From the NCBI GenBank assembly GCA_023412005.1, contig JAEYOE010000018.1, forward strand, positions 1-26,786: 26,786 nt of DNA, written 5' to 3'. Both the position numbers and the translations under genes were made by a program. This DNA is from Bacillota bacterium. GTDB taxonomy: Bacteria; Bacillota; Clostridia; Christensenellales; SZUA-584. Of this stretch, positions 1 through 8,246 are shown one piece after another (position 1 is the first letter of the stretch; every line of letters begins with the position of its first letter). The notes below the pieces were generated by a model that saw only the letters and a program-made list of their open reading frames with translations, searched no databases and had not been told where the DNA came from.

Positions 1-1682
1 AGCTTGGCGGTGCATTCCGCGTCGTCTAGCGCACGGTGGTGCCGGAGCTTGATATTAAAATCCGCAGCGAGATTGCCGAGGCTGTATGATTTGTGGTTCG
101 GGAAGGTGCGCTTTAACAGCCCCACCGTATCAAGGCACGGGTTGTCGAACCGTATGCCGTTGTCCTCACCGTGTTTTTTGATGAAGCTCATATCAAACGG
201 CGCGTTATGCGCGGCAAGCGGCTTATCCCCAATGTAGAATTTGAACATTTCGAGCGCTTCGCCCATTTTGGGCGCATCCTTCACCATCTCATCCGTGATG
301 CCCGTGATATCGGTGATCTGCGGACTGATCGGCTGCTCGGGGTTCACAAACGTTGAAAACGTATCCACGATTTCTCCGCGGCGCAGCCTCACCGCGCCGA
401 TCTCGGTGATGCCGCAATACCTTGGGTTCAGCCCCGTCGTCTCGAGGTCGAACACCACGTATTCGTCCGCGAATTCCTCGCTGTATGAAGAGCCCACGTC
501 GTCGAACATGTACGCTTCCATGCCGTATATCACCTTGATGCCGAGCTTCTTGGCGGTATCAAACGCGCGCGGAAACGCCTGCACCACGCCGTGATCCGTA
601 ATGGCCACGGCTTCATGCCCAAACGCCGCCGCCCGCTTCACCACGTCCACCTCGTCGGCGCAGCCATCGAGCGCGCTCATGTTTGTATGCATATGCAGCT
701 CAACGCGCTTGATCTCAGCAAAGTCTTCGCGCCTCACCGCCTTGGTTTCTTCAATGCTTTTTACCGTGATCGTCAGCTCGCGCGAAAAGCTGTCGTAGCC
801 CGCCGTGCCCGCCACGCGCAGCGCCGGTGCTTTTTGCAGGCGTTCCATGATTTCGTCGCGCTTATCGCGCCCCACAAACGCCTTGCAGGTTACCGTCGAG
901 GAAAAGTCCGTCACGCTGAACACGATGATGGATTTCTTTCCGCGCGTCTCGTTTTTAATGTCGAACGTCTTTATGTCAATCATCTGCCCGCTGATGATGC
1001 ACGCGCCCGTCAGCTCGGAAAGCTCCTTGATCGGCGTTAACTCGCCCGACACGTGCTTGCCGTGAATCTCGGCGGTCTGCGGCTTTTTCGGTTCTTCCTT
1101 TGCGTTCGGAGCCGGTTTTGAAGGCGGCGGCGCGGCAGCTGACTCCGGGGGCTTTTCCGCCGTCACTGTTTTCGTCTTCGCCTGTTTCTTGCGCGGCGGC
1201 GCGGGCAGCGCGTCCGGCGCGCATCGCCCGATTTTCACCACGGCACCATCGCCAAGACACCGCCGAAGGTACCCCTCAATATAATCCTTAACACCCATGG
1301 ATGAAAACAGCTCGGGCGCGAGCTCGTCCGCAAAATCCACATGCAGCGTTTTATCCTTAAGTGATATCAGGCCGCGCTGAAGAAACGGCGCGAACGCCGA
1401 TCGATAGGCAAGGCACAGCTCTCTTATATGCGTTTCAAACTGGGTCGTATTCGTTTCGTTTATATCCCTGTATTGAAAAAAGACCTCGGCGTTTTGGTCA
1501 ACGTTTTCTTTGACGTAATTCTCGATGGACAGGCAGGCATCGGCCGGCAGCAGATTGCAACAAAAATGCAGCAGCAGGCGCGAATTTTTCACATCGTGCT
1601 GCGCCTTATCAAACTGCAGATCGTATCTGTCATCCACGCTCACGTTTCTTTTCAGCGCGGCAAAAAAATCAGGCTGTTTCAA
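1..1682 (-). CDS. polC: DNA polymerase III PolC-type alpha subunit, N-terminal part (cut by window edge)
   Basis: This is the replicative polymerase of low-GC Gram-positives, which combines polymerase and proofreading exonuclease in one chain. The reading frame stays open to the left edge, giving the first 560 or so of the roughly 1,400 residues usual for PolC. I chose the TTG at 1682-1680 because an in-frame TAG lies seven codons upstream and an AAGGGGG ribosome site sits six bases before it. In order I see an N-terminal domain (about 1-150), a Lys/Pro/Ala-rich linker (about 160-205), an OB-fold (about 220-300), the start of the PHP domain with VELHMHTNMSALDG (about 325), and a DnaQ-like exonuclease inserted in it. 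The exonuclease shows VVFDLETTG (DxE, about 411), AAHNAPFD and HHRALDDAE near the edge. The gene follows ispG by 24 bases and closes the supercluster. The polymerase core is not visible here. Confidence 0.96.
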   Translation of the reverse strand, partial: MKQPDFFAALKRNVSVDDRYDLQFDKAQHDVKNSRLLLHFCCNLLPADACLSIENYVKENVDQNAEVFFQYRDINETNTTQFETHIRELCLAYRSAFAPFLQRGLISLKDKTLHVDFADELAPELFSSMGVKDYIEGYLRRCLGDGAVVKIGRCAPDALPAPPRKKQAKTKTVTAEKPPESAAAPPPSKPAPNAKEEPKKPQTAEIHGKHVSGELTPIKELSELTGACIISGQMIDIKTFDIKNETRGKKSIIVFSVTDFSSTVTCKAFVGRDKRDEIMERLQKAPALRVAGTAGYDSFSRELTITVKSIEETKAVRREDFAEIKRVELHMHTNMSALDGCADEVDVVKRAAAFGHEAVAITDHGVVQAFPRAFDTAKKLGIKVIYGMEAYMFDDVGSSYSEEFADEYVVFDLETTGLNPRYCGITEIGAVRLRRGEIVDTFSTFVNPEQPISPQITDITGITDEMVKDAPKMGEALEMFKFYIGDKPLAAHNAPFDMSFIKKHGEDNGIRFDNPCLDTVGLLKRTFPNHKSYSLGNLAADFNIKLRHHRALDDAECTAK

Positions 1683-1706
1683 CCGTATCCCCCTTACAGT
1701 CTATCT

Positions 1707-2762
1707 TTAAAAATGTGAATCGAGATAATGAATAAAAGCTTGCAAAATGTCTGCCTCGGTAAATGTGCCGACTAGCTCACCCTTGGCGAACAGTGCCGCT
1801 TTTTTGTCGCCGCCCGCTATGCCGATGTCCGCATGCTTCGCTTCGCCGGGTCCGTTCACAATGCAGCCCATCACCGCGGCGGTTACCGGCCTCGGCCTGG
1901 ATTTTAAAATATCGTCTACACTCTTTGCCAGCGCCGCCACATCAATTTTGGTACGCGCACAGGTGGGGCAGCTGATCACCTCGGAATAAAATGTGCGCAG
2001 CCCTGAGCTTTGCAGTATGCGTCTGGCCGCTTCAATCTCGCTGACCGGGTCGCCCGTGATCGAGACGCGCACCGTATCGCCGATGCCATCGAGCAGCAAC
2101 GCCCCAAGGCCCACTGCCGATTTAACGATCGCGTTTTCGTATGTGCCCGCCTCGGTGATGCCGATATGCAATGGCGCATCGCATTCTGCGGCAAACGCAC
2201 GGTTCGCCGCCACACACGTGGGCACCGATGATGCTTTTATGGACACCACAACATTCTCAAAGCCCATGTCGTCAACACGGTTCACCCAATCGACCGCGCT
2301 TTGCGCAAGCGCCTCAGGGCTGGGTCCGCCGAACTTGTCAATCATACGCTTTTCCAGAGACCCCGAATTCACACCGATGCGAATGGCCGCACCGGTTTCC
2401 TTCGCCTTGTTAACCACCGTTTCCAGTGCGTTTTCGCCGCGCAGGTTGCCGGGGTTGATGCGCACCTTGTCGGCCCCGTTTTCCAGCGCGAGCACGGCCA
2501 GCCGCGCATCAAAATGCACGTCCGCAATCAGCGGCACGTGCATGTGCTTTTTAATATCACGGAATGCGGGCGCGCAGCTCTCAGCGTAAAACGCGCAGCG
2601 CACGGCTTCGCAGCCTGCCGCTTCAAGGCGCTCTATCTGTGCAATCGTCGCCGTCGCATCCGCCGTGTCCGTATTGGTCATCGATTGTATCAGCACGTCC
2701 GCGCCGCCGCCGATGCGAACACCGCCGAACGTGACTGCTTTTGTCTGTTGTTTCATCGTCAT
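1707..2762 (-). CDS. ispG: (E)-4-hydroxy-3-methylbut-2-enyl-diphosphate synthase (flavodoxin/ferredoxin type)
   Basis: IspG (GcpE) converts 2-C-methyl-D-erythritol 2,4-cyclodiphosphate to HMBPP, the penultimate step of the DXP isoprenoid pathway, using a [4Fe-4S] cluster. The 351-residue product has the short bacterial form: an N-terminal TIM-barrel (VRIGGG, IQSMTNTDT near residue 25) and a C-terminal cluster domain with Cys265 and Cys268 (ISCPTC), Cys300 (MGCIVNGPGE) and Glu307, the expected four cluster ligands. Its ATG shares one base with the rseP stop (TGATG), so translation is probably coupled; a second ATG two codons later is an alternative start. The pathway partner dxr lies two genes upstream. 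Confidence 0.97.
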   Translation of the reverse strand: MTMKQQTKAVTFGGVRIGGGADVLIQSMTNTDTADATATIAQIERLEAAGCEAVRCAFYAESCAPAFRDIKKHMHVPLIADVHFDARLAVLALENGADKVRINPGNLRGENALETVVNKAKETGAAIRIGVNSGSLEKRMIDKFGGPSPEALAQSAVDWVNRVDDMGFENVVVSIKASSVPTCVAANRAFAAECDAPLHIGITEAGTYENAIVKSAVGLGALLLDGIGDTVRVSITGDPVSEIEAARRILQSSGLRTFYSEVISCPTCARTKIDVAALAKSVDDILKSRPRPVTAAVMGCIVNGPGEAKHADIGIAGGDKKAALFAKGELVGTFTEADILQAFIHYLDSHF

Positions 2763-3820
2763 CAGCCGAATAGCTTGGTGATGTCTTGATAGGTTATCAG
2801 TATGAAAACCACAATGAGCAGTGCAAACCCCACGAAGTGAATCATGCCCTCCACGTTGCGCGGCACCGGCTTTCTGAATATCTTCTCAATGGCGATGAAC
2901 ACGAGCCGTCCGCCGTCGAGAGCGGGCAGCGGCAGCAAATTGCAGATGCCAAGACTGATGCTGATGGCCACGCCGAGACGCAGCACATTCTCAATGCTGT
3001 TTCTGATGGCATCTCCGAGAATGGCGGCCATTTGAACAACGCCCATTGCGTTTTCAGTGCCTTTACCCGCAAAAAGCCCGAGTATGGCGAGTATCGTTCC
3101 CTTCACCACAAGGAACATCCACTTAAACGCGAGGCCGAGCGCTTCAAAGAAACCGAAGGTGACGCGCTGCTGCCCCACAGAAATGCCTGTTTTAAAGCCG
3201 TTTACAGGGTGCTCGGTGTCACCGTTTAAAATGTAATTCTCATATTTTTGGTACGGCACCTGTAAGCTAATCACCTGCTCGCCGCGCCGCACCGTGATAT
3301 CCATCGTCTTATTGTCTGAAGCGGCAATGGCCGAATCCAGCTCCAAAGCGAAATCCATCTTCACACCGTTCATCTCGAGTATAACGTCGCCCGCCTGCAG
3401 GCCTGCCGCCTGCGCGGGGCTGTCTGCCCATACATCGGAGATGATAGGAACCGCATCACCAAAAACGCCCAACGTAATAATGACAAGAATTAAAGAGAAT
3501 AAGATATTAAAAAGCGGCCCGGCAACAATTGAAAGCGCACGCCGTCCGGCAGGCTGGTTGTTAAACGCGAGCTTTTCGTTGAGCTCCTCATCCTCGCCGT
3601 AAAACTTCGTGTATCCGCCAAGAAAAATCCAGCGGATGGAATATAAAATGTCGTTTTTGACCCATTGCTTGATTTTGGGGCCAAAACCGACCGAAAACTC
3701 AACCACCTTAATTTTGCATGCACGCCCGACCCAGAAATGGCCCAGCTCATGCACCATGATGATAATGCCGATAACGAGCATCGCGCAGACAATACTCAAT
3801 ACTGTCACCAATATGTTCAA
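2762..3820 (-). CDS. rseP: RIP metalloprotease RseP/RasP (site-2 protease)
   Basis: This membrane-embedded zinc protease cuts transmembrane anti-sigma factors and signal-peptide remnants. The 352-residue protein begins with a hydrophobic helix carrying HELGH at residues 24-28 (zinc ligands and catalytic Glu). A PDZ domain follows in the middle (about 125-200, with SPAQAAGLQAGDVILEMNG), then further membrane helices and the LDGGR motif at residues 301-305 that supplies the third zinc ligand. The start is a TTG with GGGAG eight bases upstream; no in-frame ATG fits as well. It lies 60 bases after dxr, with an extended -10 promoter-like site in the gap, and overlaps ispG by one base. The substrate cannot be told from sequence; no classical RsiW-type anti-sigma factor is in the window. 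Confidence 0.96.
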   Translation of the reverse strand: MNILVTVLSIVCAMLVIGIIIMVHELGHFWVGRACKIKVVEFSVGFGPKIKQWVKNDILYSIRWIFLGGYTKFYGEDEELNEKLAFNNQPAGRRALSIVAGPLFNILFSLILVIITLGVFGDAVPIISDVWADSPAQAAGLQAGDVILEMNGVKMDFALELDSAIAASDNKTMDITVRRGEQVISLQVPYQKYENYILNGDTEHPVNGFKTGISVGQQRVTFGFFEALGLAFKWMFLVVKGTILAILGLFAGKGTENAMGVVQMAAILGDAIRNSIENVLRLGVAISISLGICNLLPLPALDGGRLVFIAIEKIFRKPVPRNVEGMIHFVGFALLIVVFILITYQDITKLFG

Positions 3821-3843
3821 GCCTCGTTCTCCCTTTTTTTATC

Positions 3844-3849
3844 ATTATA
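3844..3849 (-). promoter_or_regulatory. Extended -10 promoter-like element before rseP
   Basis: On the minus strand the dxr-rseP gap carries TGA-TATAAT, an extended -10 match, about 24 bases before the TTG of rseP. I see no convincing -35 box 16-18 bases upstream, so this would be an internal promoter giving rseP-ispG-polC extra transcription. A small stem (AACATT/AATGTT) that includes the dxr stop codon precedes it. Confidence 0.4.
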
Positions 3850-3880
3850 TCATGTCTTAAGTCCCAAAATACGTAACATT

Positions 3881-5026
3881 CTATGAAATGTTGCGATAAA
3901 CAAATTCTTTGACTTCTCTGTCGGTCGTGTATATCTCAATCAGCGTGTTTGCCTTCAAATGCGAAAACTTGTTCATAGCAAACGCCACGCGTTTTTCAAT
4001 CTCACCAAAAGTGATCTTTTTCTCTAAGAAAAGCTCCACTGCCGCTTCGTTGGCCGCGTTCATAATGATGGGCAGTGCGCCGCCCTCGCGAATCGCGTCC
4101 TGCGCGTGCCGGAGGCACGGGAACTTATCCGTATCCGGCACATCGAACGTCAGCGTTTTCAGCTTGGTGAAATCAAGATGCCCCACCACGCTATTGAGGC
4201 GCTCCGGGTGCCCAAAAGCATACTGAATCGGCTGACGCATATCCGTCGGCCCCAGCTGCGCAATCACTGCGCCGTCGTTGTATTCAATCATCGAGTGAAT
4301 AATGCTTTGACGATGCACCACCACCTCGATCATCTCGGGGTTCACATCAAAAAGCCAGCGTGCTTCAATGATTTCCAGCCCCTTGTTCATGTATGTCGCG
4401 CAGTCCACAGTGATTTTCTTGCCCATGCGCCAGTTGGGGTGCCGAAGGGCCTGATCCACCGTTGCACTGCGAATGGCTTCTTTGTCCCAGTCGAAAAACG
4501 GGCCGCCGGATGCCGTGAGTATGATGCGGCGAAGGCCTGTGGTATCCACGCCCTTGAGGCACTGGTAAATCGCGCACAGCTCACTGTCTACCGGGAACAG
4601 CTCGGATTGGCTCGTTTTTTGCTTCTGCTTCACAATATGGCCGCCGCACACCAACGACTCCTTGTTCGCGAGCGCAACGTTAATGCCGCGGTCGAGGCAT
4701 TCAATCAGCGGCGGAAGCCCTGCGATACCCACCACAGCAATCAGCACGATATCCGGGTTGCCCGCCGTACAAGACTCAACAAGCCCCTGTATGCCATAGC
4801 CCACCTTGATGCCCTTGGGCACCTTTTTCTCAAACGCCGCGTCGCCGCTGCACCCCGTCAGCCCGATATAGCACGCACCGAACTTTTTGGCTGTTTCTAT
4901 CAGCGCATCGGAGCTGTGGTGCGCCGTGACGGCGGTTACCTGAAACCGGTCGGGAAATTGCTCTATGATGTCGAGCGCCTGCCGCCCGATTGAGCCGGTC
5001 GCGCCGAGTATTGCTATCTTTTTCAT
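3881..5026 (-). CDS. dxr: 1-deoxy-D-xylulose 5-phosphate reductoisomerase
   Basis: Dxr (IspC) makes 2-C-methyl-D-erythritol 4-phosphate from DXP with NADPH, the committed step of the DXP pathway. The 381-residue length is normal. It opens with the Rossmann NADPH site KKIAILGATGSIGRQAL. The middle holds ALANKESLVCGG, PVDSELCAIYQCL (metal-binding Asp/Glu) and ILTASGGPFFDW, then HPNWRMGKKITVD and GLEIIEARWLF. PTDMRQPIQYAFGHP and IIMNAANEAAVELFL follow near the C-terminus. All the expected substrate-binding segments are present. The ATG is preceded by AAGGAA. It sits 14 bases after cdsA in the usual clostridial order. Confidence 0.98.
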   Translation of the reverse strand: MKKIAILGATGSIGRQALDIIEQFPDRFQVTAVTAHHSSDALIETAKKFGACYIGLTGCSGDAAFEKKVPKGIKVGYGIQGLVESCTAGNPDIVLIAVVGIAGLPPLIECLDRGINVALANKESLVCGGHIVKQKQKTSQSELFPVDSELCAIYQCLKGVDTTGLRRIILTASGGPFFDWDKEAIRSATVDQALRHPNWRMGKKITVDCATYMNKGLEIIEARWLFDVNPEMIEVVVHRQSIIHSMIEYNDGAVIAQLGPTDMRQPIQYAFGHPERLNSVVGHLDFTKLKTLTFDVPDTDKFPCLRHAQDAIREGGALPIIMNAANEAAVELFLEKKITFGEIEKRVAFAMNKFSHLKANTLIEIYTTDREVKEFVYRNIS

Positions 5027-5040
5027 TGATTATTCCTTTT

Positions 5041-5844
5041 TTATGCCACTAATATAAAATAAAACGCGAAAACAGCCGGGCTGATAAACAACACACTGTC
5101 AAGCCTGTCCATTGCACCGCCGTGCTCACCCATAATATGCCCATAATCCTTTATACCGAGTCTTCTTTTCACGAGCGATGCCGCAAGATCACCGATTTGC
5201 GTCATGGCTGACAAAATCAGCCCGAGCAGACCGTACCAAAGCGGATTCATGTAAACATCAAAGCTCCGCTGCAACAGCACGCCGAGCAGCACCACAGTGC
5301 AAGTACCGAATCCGAGACCGCCAATGGCCCCTTCCACCGTCTTTTTAGGGCTGATCTTCGGAACCAGCTTACGCTTGCCGAAAAGCCTGCCGCAGAAATA
5401 GGCGAATGTATCAGTCATCACGGCGGCTCCAAACGCAATAATCACGAGAAAACGCGAGATATTCGGCGGCTCAATGCAAAAAAGCCCCATTAAAAACGCG
5501 AAAAAAAGCCCCGGGTACAGCATGGGCAGCACAGTAATCAGCCCATCCATTGCGTCGCGCCCCGAAAATACCAAATGCGTAAACACGGCCATAATGCCAA
5601 AGGCCGTCAGTATGGCGACGCCCGCGATGCCGCCGATGAACATATACGCCGGGTAAAGCAGTAGCGCATAGCCGTATCCCAGCACTTTCATCGGACGCCC
5701 TACCGAGCTGACTGCGCCCATCATTTCATGCATGCAGAGAACAGCCACAGCCGCTACGATCAACTGCGCATACAATCCATAAAAGTAAACCGTCGAAAAC
5801 AGCAGTGCCAGCGCCGGTATTGCGTACAGTATACGTTTACCCAA
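5041..5844 (-). CDS. cdsA: Phosphatidate cytidylyltransferase (CDP-diacylglycerol synthase)
   Basis: CdsA activates phosphatidic acid with CTP to give CDP-diacylglycerol, the precursor of the anionic membrane phospholipids. The 267-residue protein is mostly hydrophobic with about seven or eight membrane segments. The family signature is near the C-terminus: KISPKKTVEGAIGG (about residues 163-176), then QIGDLAASLVKRRLGIKDYG and EHGGAMDRLDS. The usual P-G before HGG reads G-E here, which the family pattern tolerates. I take the TTG at 5844 as the start because GGAGG lies seven bases upstream and it directly abuts the uppS stop codon. Confidence 0.97.
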   Translation of the reverse strand: MGKRILYAIPALALLFSTVYFYGLYAQLIVAAVAVLCMHEMMGAVSSVGRPMKVLGYGYALLLYPAYMFIGGIAGVAILTAFGIMAVFTHLVFSGRDAMDGLITVLPMLYPGLFFAFLMGLFCIEPPNISRFLVIIAFGAAVMTDTFAYFCGRLFGKRKLVPKISPKKTVEGAIGGLGFGTCTVVLLGVLLQRSFDVYMNPLWYGLLGLILSAMTQIGDLAASLVKRRLGIKDYGHIMGEHGGAMDRLDSVLFISPAVFAFYFILVA

Positions 5845-6606
5845 TCACTTTCCTCCAATTCCGCCGAAACGGCGGTCTCGCTTTGCAAAACAGTTGAGTG
5901 CCTTTAAATACTCCAGCTCATCAAAATCCGGCCAGAGCGTGTCGGTAAAATAAAACTCCGCGTAAGCAAGCTGATACAGCAAAAAATTGCTGATACGCAT
6001 CTCGCCGCTGGTACGGATAAACAGATCCGGGTCCGGCTGACCCGCTGAACATAGGTAATCAGATATGCGTTCTTCCGTGACATCATCAGCACAAACACCA
6101 TCGCTGACCATGCGCTTCACGGCATCCGTAATGTCTGCCCGTCCGCCGTAATTTATCGCCATATTCAGCGTCAGCCCCGTGTTGCTTTTTGTTTTCTCTA
6201 CGGCGCGGTCAATCTCCGCTTTCACGTCCTTGGGTAGCCGCGTTAAATCGCCAAACGTTCTGATCCGCACGTTTTCGCTGTGCAGCTCGTCAAGCTCCTT
6301 AGCAAGGTATTCGAGCAGCAGCTTCATCAACGTGCCCACCTCATCGTCCGATCGCTTCCAGTTTTCCGTGGAAAACGCAAAAAGCGTCAGATATCTGACT
6401 CCGATATCTGAACTCATGCGAACGATGGTACGTACCCGTTCCACGCCGGCTCTGTGCCCGGCACTGCGGGGCAGCAGCCTTTTCTGTGCCCAGCGCCCGT
6501 TGCCGTCCATAATCACAGCAACATGCAGGGGCAGCCGCTCGGTATCCACACGGCTGTAAACATCCGTGTTTCTGCGGCGAAAAAGTATATCCGCGATGAC
6601 GCCCAA
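5845..6606 (-). CDS. uppS: Isoprenyl transferase (undecaprenyl diphosphate synthase)
   Basis: UppS condenses isopentenyl diphosphate onto farnesyl diphosphate in cis to give the C55 lipid carrier for cell-wall synthesis. HVAVIMDGNGRW carries the catalytic Asp (residue 34 with my start). LTLFAFSTENWKRS, MAINYGGRADI, DLFIRTSGEMRISNFLLYQ and YAEFYFTDTLWPDF are the other conserved blocks. The frame is open up to an ATG at 6654, but that would overlap the upstream small gene by 47 bases. The TTG at 6606 has AGGTG seven bases upstream, begins one base after the preceding stop codon and gives 253 residues, the normal family length. Its isoprenoid substrate depends on dxr and ispG of the same block. 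Confidence 0.95.
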   Translation of the reverse strand: MGVIADILFRRRNTDVYSRVDTERLPLHVAVIMDGNGRWAQKRLLPRSAGHRAGVERVRTIVRMSSDIGVRYLTLFAFSTENWKRSDDEVGTLMKLLLEYLAKELDELHSENVRIRTFGDLTRLPKDVKAEIDRAVEKTKSNTGLTLNMAINYGGRADITDAVKRMVSDGVCADDVTEERISDYLCSAGQPDPDLFIRTSGEMRISNFLLYQLAYAEFYFTDTLWPDFDELEYLKALNCFAKRDRRFGGIGGK

Positions 6607-6607
6607 T

Positions 6608-6808
6608 TTATTGCACCTGTGTTTTAAAATGTGACACCGTGATTTCAACGGCATGGCCGCCCAAATCGCGCTGTCTGATCACACGCGTCGAATCCGCATT
6701 CTCAATGCCGCGCCTCGACACATACGCAACACGGCTGACCGTAAACCCTTGGTCTTTAAGGTGTTCCGTCGCTTGCGTCTCGTCCCAGCCGATCACGCCG
6801 GGCATCAT
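6608..6808 (-). CDS. Small stand-alone PASTA-like protein
   Basis: A 66-residue protein whose whole length looks like one PASTA repeat. It opens with PGVIGWDETQATEHLKDQGF, matching the P-x-V-x-G...A...L...G-F pattern of PASTA domains, followed by a beta strand (VSRVAYVS), a charged turn, RVIRQRD and a closing strand VEITVSH. The usual G-x-V...P..G loop is shortened. I see no signal peptide, membrane segment or kinase domain, whereas PASTA domains normally sit on extracellular parts of PrkC-type kinases and penicillin-binding proteins. Its ATG overlaps the frr stop (ATGA), and uppS starts one base after its stop, so it is surely co-translated. The role is unknown; a domain of this fold next to the lipid-carrier gene hints at cell-wall precursor sensing, which is inference. 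Confidence 0.8.
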   Translation of the reverse strand: MMPGVIGWDETQATEHLKDQGFTVSRVAYVSRRGIENADSTRVIRQRDLGGHAVEITVSHFKTQVQ

Positions 6809-7368
6809 ACTTCCATGATTTCTTTCTCTTTTTCTTTAACCAACTCGTCGATGGTTTTGGTATTGTCATTCGTTATTTTCTGCACTTCGTCTTCGAGAAT
6901 GTTAAAATCATCCTCGGTGATTTCGCTGGCCTTTTTGGCTTTTTTAAACGCCTCATTGGCATCTCTGCGAATCGAGCGGATAGCCACCTTGGCGTCTTCA
7001 CCCTTTTTGTGTATCGATTTTGCGAGCTCTTTGCGGCGTTCTTCCGTCAGCTCCGGCACAATAAGGCGAATCACCTTACCGTCGTTGGCAGGATTAATGC
7101 CAAGCTCCGATTTCATAATCGCTTTTTCCACCTGAGGAATGAGCTTCGGATCCCAAAGCGATATCACGAGCATCCTCGGTTCGGGTGCTGAAATATTGCC
7201 GATCTGACTCAGCGGCGTCGGTGTTCCGTAATAATCGACCATTATGCCGTCCAGAAGCTGCGGGTTGGCCCTGCCGGCGCGAATATGTGTCAGGTCTTTC
7301 TTGAAAACCGATATTGTTTTTTCCATTTTGACCGTCGCATTTTCCAATGCTTCATGTTTGATTTGCAT
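6805..7368 (-). CDS. frr: Ribosome recycling factor
   Basis: RRF splits post-termination ribosomes together with EF-G. The 187-residue product matches the family length of about 185. It starts with a helix (MEKTISVFKKDLTHIRAGRANPQLLDGI) and has the typical YYGTPTPLSQIGNIS and VIRLIVPELTEERRKELAK segments, then the C-terminal helical bundle with KITNDNTKTIDELVKEKEKEI-like charged ends. GGGAGG lies eight bases before the ATG. It follows pyrH by 26 bases. Confidence 0.98.
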   Translation of the reverse strand: MQIKHEALENATVKMEKTISVFKKDLTHIRAGRANPQLLDGIMVDYYGTPTPLSQIGNISAPEPRMLVISLWDPKLIPQVEKAIMKSELGINPANDGKVIRLIVPELTEERRKELAKSIHKKGEDAKVAIRSIRRDANEAFKKAKKASEITEDDFNILEDEVQKITNDNTKTIDELVKEKEKEIMEV

Positions 7369-7394
7369 CTTTCTAACCTCCCGAATTTATTTTT

Positions 7395-8114
7395 TTATGG
7401 CTTTGAATTAATGCGTGTCCCGATGGCCTCGCCAAGCACCACACGTTTAATGCCGTCCGGCGCTTCAAGTCCGAAGCAAACGATGGGAATGCTGTTATCC
7501 ATACACAGCGACACGGCCGTGGTATCCATCACGGACAGCCCCTGATTGATAACGTCCATATAGCTGATAAATTCATACTTTTTGGCGCTTGGATTGAGTT
7601 TGGGATCGCTGTCGTAGACGCCGTCCACGTTCTTGGCAAGCAAAATCAGCTCTGCCTCCATTTCGGCTGCTCTGAGCGCCGCCGCCGTATCCGTTGAAAA
7701 ATACGGGTTACCGGTGCCGCACGCGAATATCACCACGCGGCCCTTTTCTAAATGCCGCATCGCTCTGCGCCTTATATACGGTTCGGCAATCTGCTGCATG
7801 CCAATAGCGGTCTGCACGCGCGTCTGCATGCCTTTGCCTTCCAGTGCATCCTGCATGGCCAGCGCATTGATCACCGTGGCGAGCATGCCCATATGGTCGG
7901 CCGTCGTCCTGTCCATCCCAACACCGCTGCGGCCGCGCCATATGTTGCCGCCGCCCACAATGATGCCGATCTCCACACCCAGCTTCGCCACTTCGATAAC
8001 CTGATCAGCCACATGGCTGATCACATCAAAGTCGAACCCCGACCTCTCACTGCCCGCCAGCGCTTCACCGCTGATTTTTAGAATAATCCTCTTATATTTA
8101 GGCGTATTAGGCAT
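7395..8114 (-). CDS. pyrH: UMP kinase
   Basis: PyrH phosphorylates UMP to UDP for RNA and nucleotide-sugar synthesis, in the cytoplasm, as a hexamer. The 239-residue protein belongs to the amino acid kinase family: RIILKISGEALAG at the N-terminus (phosphate-binding Lys), GIIVGGGNIWRG (UMP-binding glycine loop), DHMGMLATVINALAMQDAL, and the ATP-site region CGTGNPYFSTDTAAALRAAE. Then come KNVDGVYDSDPK and MDTTAVSLCMDN. AAGGAGA lies six bases before the ATG. It comes after the tsf terminator and so heads the next transcription unit. Confidence 0.98.
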   Translation of the reverse strand: MPNTPKYKRIILKISGEALAGSERSGFDFDVISHVADQVIEVAKLGVEIGIIVGGGNIWRGRSGVGMDRTTADHMGMLATVINALAMQDALEGKGMQTRVQTAIGMQQIAEPYIRRRAMRHLEKGRVVIFACGTGNPYFSTDTAAALRAAEMEAELILLAKNVDGVYDSDPKLNPSAKKYEFISYMDVINQGLSVMDTTAVSLCMDNSIPIVCFGLEAPDGIKRVVLGEAIGTRINSKP

Positions 8115-8202
8115 AAGCCGTCTCCTTTATTTGATTCGATCATGGCTCTTTTCCCGCAACAGCATCCTATAATACAGAGCACCGCTTTTTGGGGATTCTG
8201 TT

Positions 8203-8234
8203 AAAAAAGGGAGAGCTCATGAAACGGCTCTCCC
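8203..8234 (-). terminator. Rho-independent terminator after tsf
   Basis: On the minus strand an 8-bp perfect stem GGGAGAGC/GCTCTCCC with a ten-base loop is followed by TTTTTT. It begins 12 bases past the tsf stop codon and separates rpsB-tsf from pyrH onward. Confidence 0.9.
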
Positions 8235-8246
8235 CTTTTATACATC

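Noticed and set aside
4106..4993. 295-codon plus-strand frame antisense to dxr
   Set aside because: It is a shadow of the strongly conserved dxr frame, with a His/Arg-rich composition and no ribosome site.
5041..5200. Altered P-G-H-G-G motif in CdsA as a sign of lost function
   Set aside because: G-E-H-G-G is within the variation the family signature allows, and the Asp residues and other blocks are intact.
6607..6654. Upstream ATG for uppS
   Set aside because: It would overlap the PASTA-like gene by 47 bases and add residues foreign to the family; the TTG at 6606 has a ribosome site.
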